64,000 bases of DNA, taken from NCBI RefSeq assembly GCF_014644435.1, contig NZ_BMKR01000025.1:1-64000 (forward strand), written 5' to 3'. The first letter of the stretch is position 1, and the number at the start of each line of letters is the position of its first letter. The notes below the pieces were generated by a model. It was given only the letters and a program-made list of their open reading frames with translations, did not search any database and was not told the origin of the DNA. Positions 32,943-41,804 of this stretch are shown here, one piece after another. A program made the translations under genes and the position numbers. The stretch comes from Paenibacillus albidus (GTDB taxonomy: Bacteria > Bacillota > Bacilli > Paenibacillales > Paenibacillaceae).

Positions 32943-33842
32943 ATGCAGCCGCAGAAAAAAACAATGATTCTACTTATCTTCCTCATACTCGTCTGGGGCA
33001 TCAACTGGCCGATATCCAAAATAGCGTTAGCTTACGCGCCTCCGTTGTTATTTGCGGGAATCCGTACCGTTATCGGCGGGATTATCCTTATTCTGATCGC
33101 TCTGCCAAGGCTTAAGGCGCTTCATTTCAGGCAATTGTGGCCGGTCTATCTGACCTCCGCCATATTAAGCATTGTCTTCTACTATGGCTTTCAGACGATT
33201 GGCTTGCAATATGTACCGGCAGGGCTATTCTCGTCCATTGTTTTCCTGCAGCCGGTGCTGCTTGGGGTATTCTCCTGGCTGTGGCTGGGCGAATCCATGT
33301 ACGGACTCAAGATTGCCGGCCTGCTGCTCGGGTTTGTCGGTGTGGCCACGCTGAGTCTCGGCGGCTTCACCGGAAGTGTATCACTCTGGGGCATTCTGCT
33401 GGGGTTGGCCAGTGCACTAAGCTGGGCACTCGGTACTGTGTATCTCAAGAGAAAATCCGCACGCGTGGACATGTTATGGATGACAGCCATGCAGATTACG
33501 ATTGGCGGCGTTATTCTGCTGGTCTCGGGCTCGGCGGTAGAACGGTGGTCCGATATTGTCTGGAACTCCACGTTTATTGCCGATACACTGTTCATCGCTG
33601 TGTTTGTGATTGCCCTCGGCTGGCTGGTATATTTCAAGCTGATAAATGAAGGAGAGGCGGGCAAAGTGGGCTCGTTCACCTTTTTGATTCCGCTTATCTC
33701 CATCGGTACCAGTGTGGTATGGTTAAAAGAACAGATCACCTTGAATCTGGTGCTGGGGATGGTGCTGATCGTAACCAGCATTATTCTGGTAAATGTGAAA
33801 TTCCGGCGTTATGCAGTCAAAGAAATGCCGGATGGACAATAA
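32943..33842 (+). CDS. EamA-family (DMT) transporter
   Basis: A 299-residue membrane protein with ten hydrophobic segments arranged as two EamA repeats. The first begins ILVWGINWPISKIALAYAPPLLFAGIRT, and the second LGLASALSWALGTVYLKRK. Members export amino acids, nucleosides or other metabolites. AAGGAG precedes the ATG. The flavin reductase-like gene follows 13 bases later, with its ribosome-binding site overlapping the end of this gene, so the two are probably co-transcribed. Confidence 0.92.
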   Translation: MQPQKKTMILLIFLILVWGINWPISKIALAYAPPLLFAGIRTVIGGIILILIALPRLKALHFRQLWPVYLTSAILSIVFYYGFQTIGLQYVPAGLFSSIVFLQPVLLGVFSWLWLGESMYGLKIAGLLLGFVGVATLSLGGFTGSVSLWGILLGLASALSWALGTVYLKRKSARVDMLWMTAMQITIGGVILLVSGSAVERWSDIVWNSTFIADTLFIAVFVIALGWLVYFKLINEGEAGKVGSFTFLIPLISIGTSVVWLKEQITLNLVLGMVLIVTSIILVNVKFRRYAVKEMPDGQ

Positions 33843-33855
33843 GGAGGAGACTTTA

Positions 33856-34458
33856 GTGTATATTCGTACGGATGAGCAGTCCGCGTATGACAACTACCGG
33901 CTGCTGATCGGCAGCGTTGTGCCGCGGCCGATCGCTTTTGTAACGTCGCTGGATGAAGAAGGGGTGGTCAATGCCGCGCCGTTCAGTTTTTTTAACATCG
34001 TCAATGATGACCCGGCAATGGTAATGTTCTCCTGTGTGCGGAAGCCGGATGGAGAGATGAAGGACACCGCCCGCAATGTAGCGAGGCTTAAGGAGTTCGT
34101 GGTGCATGTGGTGGACGAGGACAATATCACAGCCATCCATCATACTTCGATCAATGCGCCCAGCGGGATAAGTGAACTTGAGCTGGCGGGACTGACCGCA
34201 GTTCCGGGACAACGGGTGACAGTGCCGCGGGTACGGGAGTGTAAAATCGCCATGGAGTGCCGCCTTGTGCAGCATGTGGAGCTGGGGCATTGTGATATGT
34301 TCATCGGCGAGGTGCTGGGGTTCTATATCGAGGATGAGGTGTATGAGAATGGACGCATTAACATCGGCAGGCTGAAGCCTCTGAGCCGTCTGGCCGGTGC
34401 CGCTTATGCGGAGGTAGGCAAGACGTTCGACATGGAGCGGCCGAGATTCGAGCCTTAA
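33856..34458 (+). CDS. flavin reductase-like FMN-binding protein
   Basis: A 200-residue split-barrel flavoprotein of the DIM6/NTAB family. The FMN-binding region VVPRPIAFVTSLDEEGVVNAAPFSFFNIVNDDPAMVMFSC is diagnostic, and FVVHVVDEDN and CRLVQHVELGHCDMFIGEVLGF complete the fold. The upstream ATG at 33811 lies inside the EamA gene; the GTG at 33856 follows AAGGAGGAG at good spacing and is chosen. It probably uses NAD(P)H and FMN on an unknown substrate. Confidence 0.9.
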   Translation: MYIRTDEQSAYDNYRLLIGSVVPRPIAFVTSLDEEGVVNAAPFSFFNIVNDDPAMVMFSCVRKPDGEMKDTARNVARLKEFVVHVVDEDNITAIHHTSINAPSGISELELAGLTAVPGQRVTVPRVRECKIAMECRLVQHVELGHCDMFIGEVLGFYIEDEVYENGRINIGRLKPLSRLAGAAYAEVGKTFDMERPRFEP

Positions 34459-34493
34459 AGGCCATCCCCTTATACCTTCTGGGATAGCCCTTT
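34457..34493. terminator. weak hairpin terminator
   Basis: AAAGGCCATCCC pairs imperfectly with GGGATAGCCCTTT, between the convergent flavin reductase-like and FUSC genes. Confidence 0.5.
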
Positions 34494-34495
34494 CT

Positions 34496-35578
34496 TCAAG
34501 AAGCGAATGCGCGCGCACTTTCGGCCGTGGCTTGCTGCGGCGCAGCAGAGCGGGCAGCGTAGCAAGCCTGCTCGACTTCTTCAAGCACGCGGTTCAAGTG
34601 GTAGAAGACGGCACCGAGATCGCGGATGATGGTAAGAGAGCAATTGGCTTGCAGCTCAGAGAATGAAGCGAGCTGCAGGTCACGGGCCCGGCGCAGGCTT
34701 TGCGGCAAGGAGCGCCCGCCTTCGGCATCCGAGAGAGTTATGGTCCCGTATAGAGCTATGCACTCGGCCGTAGCGTCCACCACCTCTGCCATCCAGTCCG
34801 CTGCGGCGTAATGCGAGGGCAGCAGCCGGACTTCTTCGGCAATTTGCTTGACATAGGTATGAATAACCTTCAAATGCGCCGTGGCTTGGGACAATGCACC
34901 CAGCTCCCCGCGGCATTGTACATGTGACAAAGTATAATGCAGCTCTTTCTGCTGTTGGCTGCTGTGCTTGAGCCGTTCTCCCGCCAGGGCAAGTGCGTCT
35001 GAGGACTGGAGCTTGCCCCGTCCGGCGGCGGACAGGCCGCTCAAAGCATCAGCCAGCTGCAGGCTGGCTTGCAGTGCCAATCCTTTGGCCTTGGCGAATC
35101 CTTTGGGAGGAACGATGATCATATGGATGAGCAGGGCGATCAATACGCCAATAAATGTCTCGGCTACTCTCCACAGTACATAATGCTCCTGATAAAAGGT
35201 AAGCGCCAGCACGGAGGTAACGCCGACCTGGGACACAGCCTGGATATTAATGCGGCAGGCGGTGGCAATTCCGATCCCGATCAGCATAATCAGCAGAATG
35301 GACAATGCGCCTACATCCAGGAATTGGCCTACCACAAGACTGACAATCCCCCCGAGAATAATCCCGATCAGGCGGTAAATACCTTTTTCAAATGAAGCTT
35401 TAACGCTCCCCTGAGTCACGAGAATGGCAGCCAGCGGGGCAAAGTAGAGATATTGGTCGCCGTACAGGCTATGGACAGCTATCCAGGACAGGGAGGCTGC
35501 GAGTGTAATACGTATCATATAAAGAGATAAACCGTATTTTTCCAGACGGTCTTGTAATCCTTCTTGCATGTGCTTCAT
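34496..35578 (-). CDS. FUSC/aromatic acid exporter family membrane protein
   Basis: A 360-residue protein. The N-terminal half has about six hydrophobic segments typical of ArAE_1/FUSC proteins (RITLAASLSWIAVHSL, PLAAILVTQGSVKASFEKGIYRLIGIILGGIVSLVV, LIHMIIVPP). The C-terminal half is a cytoplasmic helical region. Relatives are putative exporters of aromatic acids. TTG at 35590, ATG 35578 and ATG 35569 are all in frame with only weak ribosome-binding sites (AAAGAAG); ATG 35578 is a compromise. Its upstream region is shared with the divergent potABCD operon. Confidence 0.87.
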   Translation of the reverse strand: MKHMQEGLQDRLEKYGLSLYMIRITLAASLSWIAVHSLYGDQYLYFAPLAAILVTQGSVKASFEKGIYRLIGIILGGIVSLVVGQFLDVGALSILLIMLIGIGIATACRINIQAVSQVGVTSVLALTFYQEHYVLWRVAETFIGVLIALLIHMIIVPPKGFAKAKGLALQASLQLADALSGLSAAGRGKLQSSDALALAGERLKHSSQQQKELHYTLSHVQCRGELGALSQATAHLKVIHTYVKQIAEEVRLLPSHYAAADWMAEVVDATAECIALYGTITLSDAEGGRSLPQSLRRARDLQLASFSELQANCSLTIIRDLGAVFYHLNRVLEEVEQACYAARSAAPQQATAESARAFAS

Positions 35579-35695
35579 CTTCTTTCGCAAATATAGGAAA
35601 AATCATTTCATTTTCAGCCGTTTTCATTATAACACCTCAATTTGCAGACCGAAGGCTGTAGTTTTTACGAAGTTGTTAAGTTTCTGCGCCCCATT

Positions 35696-35722
35696 TTAAC
35701 AAAATAAGCTATCGTATATAAT
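35696..35722 (+). promoter_or_regulatory. promoter of potABCD
   Basis: TATAAT at 35717-35722 with TTTAAC/TTAACA at 35695-35701, 15-16 bases apart. It would produce a leader of about 150 bases before potA. Confidence 0.6.
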
Positions 35723-35758
35723 GGAGCAATCCTATATGCTATAAGAGATGCATATATG

Positions 35759-35811
35759 TCGAATGAGAGCTGGAATTGTCGCCTGAGGGCGGGGGGTCCA
35801 GCCTTATTCGA
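35759..35811 (+). ncRNA. hairpin-forming leader of potABCD
   Basis: TCGAATGAGAGCTGGA (35759-35774) pairs, with small bulges, with TCCAGCCTTATTCGA (35797-35811). Inside, CGCC and GGCG close a TGAG loop. No T-run follows, so it is not a simple terminator. It may be a polyamine-responsive or protein-binding leader; the family is not recognised. Confidence 0.45.
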
Positions 35812-35883
35812 TTGCTGCCTGCCATAAGCGGGTAAAATAGTTAGGACTACATAAGGTAAGGGAGGTCGTTAGTTATAGCTGCC

Positions 35884-36990
35884 TTGGAAGAGACGATTAT
35901 TTCTTTTGACGGAGTTACTAAGCAATATGATGATGAGGAAGCTGTGCTGAAAGGGGTCAGCTTTGAGATTGAACGGGGTAAATTCTATACGCTGCTGGGA
36001 CCGTCGGGCTGTGGCAAAACCACGATTCTGCGCCTGATTGCCGGGTTCGCCGAACCGACAGGCGGCTCGATCTACTTAAATGGGAAGGTTATCAACCACA
36101 TTCCGGCCAACGAACGGCAGGTCAATACTGTTTTTCAGGACTATGCGTTGTTCCCGCATCTGAACGTATTCGAGAATATCGCCTTTGGCCTGCGCATCAA
36201 GAAGCTGAAGAAGGATGTCATCAGGGAGAAGGTGCTGGAAGCGCTGCGTTTTGTGAACCTGGCGGGTTATGAGCAGCGTGCGATTACCGAAATGTCCGGC
36301 GGCCAGCGTCAGCGTGTGGCTATTGCCCGTGCAATCGTCAACGAGCCGCAGGTGCTGCTGCTGGACGAGCCGTTGTCGGCGCTGGATTTGAAGCTGCGCA
36401 CAGAAATGCAGTATATTCTGCGGGAGATGCAGCAGCGCCTGGGTATCACCTTCATCTTCGTGACTCATGACCAGGAGGAAGCGCTGGCTATGTCCGACTG
36501 GATCTTTGTCATGAACAAAGGGCGGATTGAACAAAGCGGAACGCCGAATGATATCTATGATGAGCCCATTAACCGGTTCGTGGCCGACTTTATCGGCGAG
36601 TCCAACATTGTGCCCGGGACCATGATTGATGACTTTCTGGTGGAATTTAATGGCCACCGCTTTGAATGTGTGGATGCCGGCCTGAAGCCAAATGAGTCGG
36701 TTGAGATTGTCATCCGCCCCGAGGATCTGGAGATTTCCACGGTGGAGCAGGGCAAACTGCGTGTACGTGTCGATTCCCAGCTGTTCCGCGGCGTACATTA
36801 TGAAATCAGCTGCTACGATGACTCCGGCCATGAGTGGCTGGTCCATTCCACGCGCAAGGCGACGGTAGGCAGTGAAATCGGTCTCTATTTTGACCCGGAA
36901 GCGATCCATGTCATGCGTTTCGGCGAAACGGAGGAAGAGTTCGACAGACGTCTGGAAGCCTACTCCGAGGTGGAGAGCCATGACCAATAA
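35884..36990 (+). CDS. potA: spermidine/putrescine ABC transporter ATP-binding protein
   Basis: A 368-residue ABC ATPase energising polyamine import. Walker A GPSGCGKTT, Q-loop TVFQDYALFPH, signature MSGGQRQRV, Walker B VLLLDEPLSALD and the His-loop VTHDQEEAL are intact, followed by a C-terminal TOBE-type domain (about 245-350). The start is unusual: GGAGG at 35861-35865 is 18 bases from the TTG at 35884, and the only codons at normal spacing are GTT and ATA (35872-35877). A non-standard start or an atypically long spacer is therefore possible. The gene overlaps potB by 11 bases. Confidence 0.94.
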   Translation: MEETIISFDGVTKQYDDEEAVLKGVSFEIERGKFYTLLGPSGCGKTTILRLIAGFAEPTGGSIYLNGKVINHIPANERQVNTVFQDYALFPHLNVFENIAFGLRIKKLKKDVIREKVLEALRFVNLAGYEQRAITEMSGGQRQRVAIARAIVNEPQVLLLDEPLSALDLKLRTEMQYILREMQQRLGITFIFVTHDQEEALAMSDWIFVMNKGRIEQSGTPNDIYDEPINRFVADFIGESNIVPGTMIDDFLVEFNGHRFECVDAGLKPNESVEIVIRPEDLEISTVEQGKLRVRVDSQLFRGVHYEISCYDDSGHEWLVHSTRKATVGSEIGLYFDPEAIHVMRFGETEEEFDRRLEAYSEVESHDQ

Positions 36991-37786
36991 GGGCAGGTCG
37001 TATTATCTCATCCCTTATTATCTCTGGATCGCTTTGTTCGTTATTGCTCCGGTGCTGCTGATCCTCTACTATTCGCTTTTTGACTTGGACGGACATTTTA
37101 CGCTGGGCAATTACGTGAACTTTTTTACACCGGTCTATCTAAAAATGACGCTGACCTCCTTCTGGTACGCGTTCCTGATTACGGCCTTCTCGCTGCTGGT
37201 CGCCTATCCGGCGGCTTATCTGCTCACGCGAACCAAACATAAGCAGCTTTGGCTGCTGCTGATCATTCTGCCGACCTGGATTAATCTCCTGCTCAAAACC
37301 TATGCCTTCATCGGAATCTTTGGCACCTTCGGACCGGTGAATAACTTGTTCGATGTGTTTGGAATCGGGGAGCAGCAGATTCTCTTTACGGGCTTCAGCT
37401 TTGTGTTTGTATCGGTCTATATCTTTATCCCGTTCATGATTCTGCCGATCTTCAGCGCTCTGGAAGAGCTGAATTTGTCGCTGCTGGATGCGGCACGCGA
37501 TCTGGGGGCCTCGGGCTGGACAACCTTCCGCAGGGTAGTATTTCCGCTGACCATTTCAGGAGTGCGCTCAGGCTGCATGGCGGTATTTATTCCCGCTTTG
37601 TCGCTGTTCATGATTACCCGCCTGATTGCAGGCAACCGGGTCATCACACTGGGGACGGCGATTGAGCAGCATTTCCTGGTTACGCAGGATTGGGGAATGG
37701 GCTCTACGGTTGCGGTATTCCTGATTGCCATTATGGCACTATTCATGATGCTCACGGGCGGCTCACGGAAAGGGGTGCAGAAATGA
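36980..37786 (+). CDS. potB: spermidine/putrescine ABC transporter permease
   Basis: A 268-residue membrane permease with six hydrophobic segments and the EAA loop LSLLDAARDLGASGWTTFRRVVFPLT. The ATG at 36980 lies after GGTGGAGAG within the end of potA; a longer in-frame reading starting at 36872 overlaps potA heavily and is rejected. It pairs with potC, whose ATG overlaps its stop (ATGA). The order potABCD is the standard polyamine operon. Confidence 0.95.
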   Translation: MTNKGRSYYLIPYYLWIALFVIAPVLLILYYSLFDLDGHFTLGNYVNFFTPVYLKMTLTSFWYAFLITAFSLLVAYPAAYLLTRTKHKQLWLLLIILPTWINLLLKTYAFIGIFGTFGPVNNLFDVFGIGEQQILFTGFSFVFVSVYIFIPFMILPIFSALEELNLSLLDAARDLGASGWTTFRRVVFPLTISGVRSGCMAVFIPALSLFMITRLIAGNRVITLGTAIEQHFLVTQDWGMGSTVAVFLIAIMALFMMLTGGSRKGVQK

Positions 37787-38610
37787 GGAAGAACAACGGT
37801 TTCTCCAATCTGTATCTGGTTCTGCTGTTTGCCGTGCTGTACGCACCGATCTTTTATCTAATGTACTATTCATTCAACAGCGGCGGCACGATGCATGGGT
37901 TTGAGGGCTTCACCCTCGAGTATTACCGCGAGGTGGTCCAGGATACGCGGCTGATGATTATTGTGATTAATACCCTGGTCATCGCGCTGCTGTCCTCGGC
38001 CATTGCTACCCTGATCGCGATCCTGGGGGCGCTGGCGATCCAGTATGTTCGGAACCGCCGGGCCAAGAATACTTTATTGTCACTGAACAATGTGCTTATC
38101 GTCAGTCCGGACGTCATTATCGGAGCTTCGTTTCTGATCCTGTTCACCATCGCAGGCATCAAGCTCGGCTTCGTTTCTGTCCTGCTCTCGCATGTGGCCT
38201 TCAGCGTGCCGATTGCCGTGCTGATGATTCTGCCGCATCTGCAGGACATGAGCCCGACTTTAACCGATGCGGCACGTGATCTGGGGGCCAGCCGCCGCGA
38301 TGTGCTGACCAAAGTAATTCTGCCGATTATCAAGCCGGGAATTTTCAGCGGGTTCTTCATGGCACTGACGTATTCCCTGGATGACTTTGCCGTGACCTTT
38401 TTTGTTACGGGCAACGGATACTCTACGCTGTCTGTAGAAATCTACTCCCGGGCCCGGCAGGGTGTATCGCTGTCGATTAATGCACTCTCAACGCTGATTT
38501 TCCTGTTCACCATCTTGCTGGTCATCGGCTACTATTTCCTGACACGCCGCAAGAGCCGTACAGCGGTGGCTATTGCCGAACCTGCGGCAGAAGCGGGGGT
38601 GCCTAGATGA
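37783..38610 (+). CDS. potC: spermidine/putrescine ABC transporter permease
   Basis: A 275-residue permease, six hydrophobic segments, EAA loop PTLTDAARDLGASRRDVLTKVILPI, and FMALTYSLDDFAVTFFVTG, which is well conserved in PotC. The ATG at 37783 overlaps the potB stop by four bases and has AAAGGGG upstream. A four-base overlap also links it to potD, so potB, potC and potD are translationally coupled. Confidence 0.95.
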   Translation: MRKNNGFSNLYLVLLFAVLYAPIFYLMYYSFNSGGTMHGFEGFTLEYYREVVQDTRLMIIVINTLVIALLSSAIATLIAILGALAIQYVRNRRAKNTLLSLNNVLIVSPDVIIGASFLILFTIAGIKLGFVSVLLSHVAFSVPIAVLMILPHLQDMSPTLTDAARDLGASRRDVLTKVILPIIKPGIFSGFFMALTYSLDDFAVTFFVTGNGYSTLSVEIYSRARQGVSLSINALSTLIFLFTILLVIGYYFLTRRKSRTAVAIAEPAAEAGVPR

Positions 38611-39680
38611 AACCATTGGTGAATGCATTTCTGGCGATTGTCGTCACCGCGTTGGCCCTGATGTATCTGGGTGCATGGATGAATTCTAACGAAGGTTACT
38701 CCGGCGGCAATACGCTGACTATCTACAACTGGGGAGACTACGTGGATCCCGAGCTTCTGGAGCAGTTCGAAGCAGAGACCGGCATAACGGTGATTTACCA
38801 GACCTTCGATTCCAATGAGGCCATGTTGACCAAGGTGCAGCAGGGGGGGACAACTTTTGATGTGGTCATTCCCTCTGACTATGCGATTGCCAAGATGAGG
38901 GAGGAGAAGCTGCTGCTGCCGCTCGATCATAGCAAGCTTCCGAACCTGGCCCATCTGAATCCGCGGTTCCTGAACCTGTCGTTTGATCCGGGCAACCAGT
39001 TTTCGGTCCCTTATTTCTGGGGAACCGTCGGGATCATATACAACCCCGAGCTGACCAAGGGTATGGACTTCAGCAGTTGGAACTCCCTGTGGGACAGCCG
39101 GCTGAAGAACAATATCTTCCTGGTGGACGGAGCACGTGAAGTAATGGGCATGGCGCTGAACAGTCTGAACTATTCCGTCAATGACCAGAATGAAGCTCAT
39201 TTGCAGGATGCGCTCAGCAAGCTGAACCGGTTGTCCCCTAACGTAAAGGCGATTGTGGGGGATGAGATCAAAATGCTGCTTGCAGGCGAAGAAGCCGCCG
39301 TCGGTATTGTCTGGTCCGGCGATGCTTCGGAGATCATGGATGAGAACGACAAGCTGGATTACATCGTTCCCGAGGAAGGTTCGAACATCTGGTTCGACAA
39401 CATGGTGATTCCGCGCACTGCCGCCAATGTGGAAGGGGCGCACCGGTTCATTGATTTCATGCTTCGTCCGGAAGTGGCGGCCCAAAATGCGGAATACGTA
39501 GGCTATTCCACGCCTAATGATGGAGCTATGAAGCTGCTGCCGCCGGAGATTGCGGAGGATACGCGCTTCTATCCGCCCGCCGAAATCACCGACCGGCTGG
39601 AAGTGTACGACAACCTGGGCAAGCGGATGCTGGCCCATTACAACGAGCTGTTCCTGATGTTTAAGATGAACAAAAAGTAA
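38607..39680 (+). CDS. potD: polyamine-binding protein PotD, membrane-anchored without lipobox
   Basis: A 357-residue binding protein. Diagnostic motifs are LTIYNWGDYVDPELLEQFEAETGI, FDVVIPSDYAIAKM, VPYFWGTVGIIYN and the ligand-site IWFDNMVIPRTAANVEGAH. The N-terminus has one hydrophobic helix (about 5-24) but no cysteine near its end, so unlike most Gram-positive PotD proteins it is not a lipoprotein; it probably stays attached through an uncleaved helix. It is the last gene of potABCD and is followed by a strong terminator. Confidence 0.94.
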   Translation: MKPLVNAFLAIVVTALALMYLGAWMNSNEGYSGGNTLTIYNWGDYVDPELLEQFEAETGITVIYQTFDSNEAMLTKVQQGGTTFDVVIPSDYAIAKMREEKLLLPLDHSKLPNLAHLNPRFLNLSFDPGNQFSVPYFWGTVGIIYNPELTKGMDFSSWNSLWDSRLKNNIFLVDGAREVMGMALNSLNYSVNDQNEAHLQDALSKLNRLSPNVKAIVGDEIKMLLAGEEAAVGIVWSGDASEIMDENDKLDYIVPEEGSNIWFDNMVIPRTAANVEGAHRFIDFMLRPEVAAQNAEYVGYSTPNDGAMKLLPPEIAEDTRFYPPAEITDRLEVYDNLGKRMLAHYNELFLMFKMNKK

Positions 39681-39693
39681 TCTGAATGAATGA

Positions 39694-39729
39694 AACGCCC
39701 TGTCTCCTGTTGTTGGAGCAGGGCGTTTG
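39694..39729 (+). terminator. terminator of potABCD
   Basis: AACGCCCTG plus CTCC pairs with GGAG plus CAGGGCGTT around a short loop, followed by TTGTG. The AT-richer PhoX-Tat block starts immediately after. Confidence 0.88.
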
Positions 39730-39841
39730 TGCGTAATAAAACTATTTCAATTTACAATTATTCTAATCTGGCATGACATAGGGGTTACACTCGTTGAGTA
39801 TGCTTGTCCTCGAAGACTATAAATCTCGGGGAGTGAACAGG

Positions 39842-41515
39842 TTGAATAAAAATATGGATCGTAAAACGTTTCTTTCTTTTCTTGGAACCGGAGCAGCCGC
39901 TTTGGCTGCGGCATCGGCGGGGCTAGGTGCTTTAGATGGAAAAGCATCCGCAATGTCATCGACTGCTGACCACTTGTTTGGATTTAAAACGAATAAAGTC
40001 AGCGGGTATTTTGAACCCATTCAACCCTCCAAAGAAGACACTCTACTTGTTCCTAAAAACTTTAAATATGATGTTGTCGCCGTATTTGATGACGTTATAA
40101 ACACAGCTGGAGAAAAGTTTGGCCAGGGTGCTGACTATAATGCTTTTTTTCCTATCAATGGATCCAATACGCGCGGGTTGCTAGTAACAAACCATGAATA
40201 TACTAATATTTTTTTATTAGGCCCTGTAGCCGACGATAAAATGACTGCAGAACAAATAAAACAAAATCTCTACTATCAAGGGATGTCTGTCATCGAAGTA
40301 TTCCGTGATGAGAAGGGTACCTGGAAAATGGATACTTCTTCAAAATATGCCCGGCGGATCAATGGAACAACGAAATTTGATATTACCGGGCCAGCAAAAG
40401 GCAGCGCTGCACTTGGGAATGCAACAACAGCAGTGGGTACTTTTGCGAACTGTTCCGGCGGTGTAACGTTCTGGAATACCGTTCTCTCCTGCGAAGAGAA
40501 CTTTACTGAAACGGCCGTTAGTGCAAAGCTTCCTGAAACCCATTACGGCTGGGTTGTCGAAATTGACCCTTTTGACCAATCTTATCGTAAAAAACATACT
40601 GCGTTGGGTCGGTTCAATCATGAAAATACGGCTATGGGGATAGCCGCTGATGGTCGAGTAGTTGTATATATGGGCGATGATAAGAAAGATGCTTGTGTTT
40701 ATAAATTTATAAGTAAGGGTAAATTCGACAAACTTAAAGGGCGCAGCAATTCAAGCTTGCTGGAAGAAGGAACACTTTATGTTGCAAACCTTAAATCGGG
40801 CAAATGGCTGCCTGTTACGATCGAAGAAGTGAAAAAGGTACTATCCAATGAAAAGTACAAAAATCCTTATGGAATTTCAGGAACAAAAGAAGATCTTCTT
40901 AAAAAGTTCAAATCACAAGGGGATGTCGTTACATTCTGCCATGAAGCAGCGTTGCTGGTAGGAGGTACTCCGACGGACCGACCGGAAGATATTGAAATTT
41001 CACCATTTGATAATACGGTTTTTATCTGTCATACCAATAACGATATTCATGGGAATATCCATGGTCATATTACAAGGATCTTTGAATCCGGCAACGATTT
41101 AGGTTCGCTTGAATTCGATTTCGAGATTTTTGCTGCCGGTGGCAGACAATCGGGATTTAGTTCACCAGATAACTTGGCCTTTGATTCAAATGGGAATCTA
41201 TGGGTGGTGACCGATATTTCATCAAGCAGCCATAATAAGGGTGTTTATAAGCCGTTCATGAATAACGGACTGTTTGTTATTCCTACCAGTGGAGAAGCAA
41301 AAGGAACAGCGTTACAATTCGCCTCTGGCCCGATAGAGTCTGAGCTGACGGGTCCATTCTTCACGCCGGATGAACAAACCCTTTTTCTTTCCGTACAGCA
41401 CCCTGGTGAAATGACAACAGACCTAAGCAAACCAACCAGTACTTGGCCACATCGTTCTGGTGATAAAAAAGCGCGCTGTGGAGTAGTTGCGATTACCGGA
41501 TTTAAACTTGGCTAA
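39842..41515 (+). CDS. PhoX-type (DUF839) alkaline phosphatase with Tat-like signal
   Basis: A 557-residue exported protein of the PhoX/DUF839 family, calcium/iron-dependent phosphatases with a beta-propeller fold. The N-terminus MDRKTFLSFLGTGAAALAAASAG is Tat-like, although the motif is RK rather than the RR pair. Family motifs are LLVTNHEYTN, GGVTFWNTVLSCEENF (iron-site cysteine), GRFNHENTAMGIAADGRVVVYMGDD and PDNLAFDSNGNLWVVTD. TTG 39842 after CGGGGAG is preferred over ATG 39794. Directly followed by tatA and tatC, recalling phoD-tatAd-tatCd of Bacillus subtilis, so it is the likely dedicated Tat substrate. Base composition is AT-richer than the neighbours. Confidence 0.9.
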   Translation: MNKNMDRKTFLSFLGTGAAALAAASAGLGALDGKASAMSSTADHLFGFKTNKVSGYFEPIQPSKEDTLLVPKNFKYDVVAVFDDVINTAGEKFGQGADYNAFFPINGSNTRGLLVTNHEYTNIFLLGPVADDKMTAEQIKQNLYYQGMSVIEVFRDEKGTWKMDTSSKYARRINGTTKFDITGPAKGSAALGNATTAVGTFANCSGGVTFWNTVLSCEENFTETAVSAKLPETHYGWVVEIDPFDQSYRKKHTALGRFNHENTAMGIAADGRVVVYMGDDKKDACVYKFISKGKFDKLKGRSNSSLLEEGTLYVANLKSGKWLPVTIEEVKKVLSNEKYKNPYGISGTKEDLLKKFKSQGDVVTFCHEAALLVGGTPTDRPEDIEISPFDNTVFICHTNNDIHGNIHGHITRIFESGNDLGSLEFDFEIFAAGGRQSGFSSPDNLAFDSNGNLWVVTDISSSSHNKGVYKPFMNNGLFVIPTSGEAKGTALQFASGPIESELTGPFFTPDEQTLFLSVQHPGEMTTDLSKPTSTWPHRSGDKKARCGVVAITGFKLG

Positions 41516-41590
41516 GTGGTAACTTACTCTTTATTATCAGCCACGGATGATCTTCGTGGCTGAATACTATTCTCTAGGAGATGATAGCTT

Positions 41591-41803
41591 ATGCCATTCG
41601 GAAATATTGGAATTGGTGGTTTGGTTCTGATTCTTATCATTGCCCTGATTATCTTCGGACCTTCTAAGCTGCCGGAACTCGGTAGAGCTTTTGGGCGTAC
41701 GTTAAGTGAATTTAAAGGCGCTACACGCGATCTTGTTAATAGCGAGGACGAGGAGAAGGAGAAACCGGCGGCGGGACAGGAAAGCGTCGTTCCCAATAAG
41801 TAA
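41591..41803 (+). CDS. tatA: twin-arginine translocase subunit TatA
   Basis: A 70-residue Tat pore component. It has the short N-terminal membrane helix (GGLVLILIIALIIFGP), the FGPSKLPELGRAFGRTLSEFK hinge and amphipathic helix, and an acidic/lysine-rich tail. TAGGAGATGATAG precedes the ATG. It lies 75 bases after the PhoX gene and 1 base before tatC. Oligomers of TatA form the passage for folded proteins recruited by TatC. The phosphatase upstream is the obvious cargo. Confidence 0.97.
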   Translation: MPFGNIGIGGLVLILIIALIIFGPSKLPELGRAFGRTLSEFKGATRDLVNSEDEEKEKPAAGQESVVPNK

Positions 41804-41804
41804 T

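Noticed and set aside
36872..36979. Extended potB start inside potA
   Set aside because: It would overlap potA by over 100 bases; ATG 36980 has a good ribosome-binding site.
38532..39638. 368-codon minus-strand frame opposite potD
   Set aside because: Shadow frame within the tightly overlapping potABCD operon.
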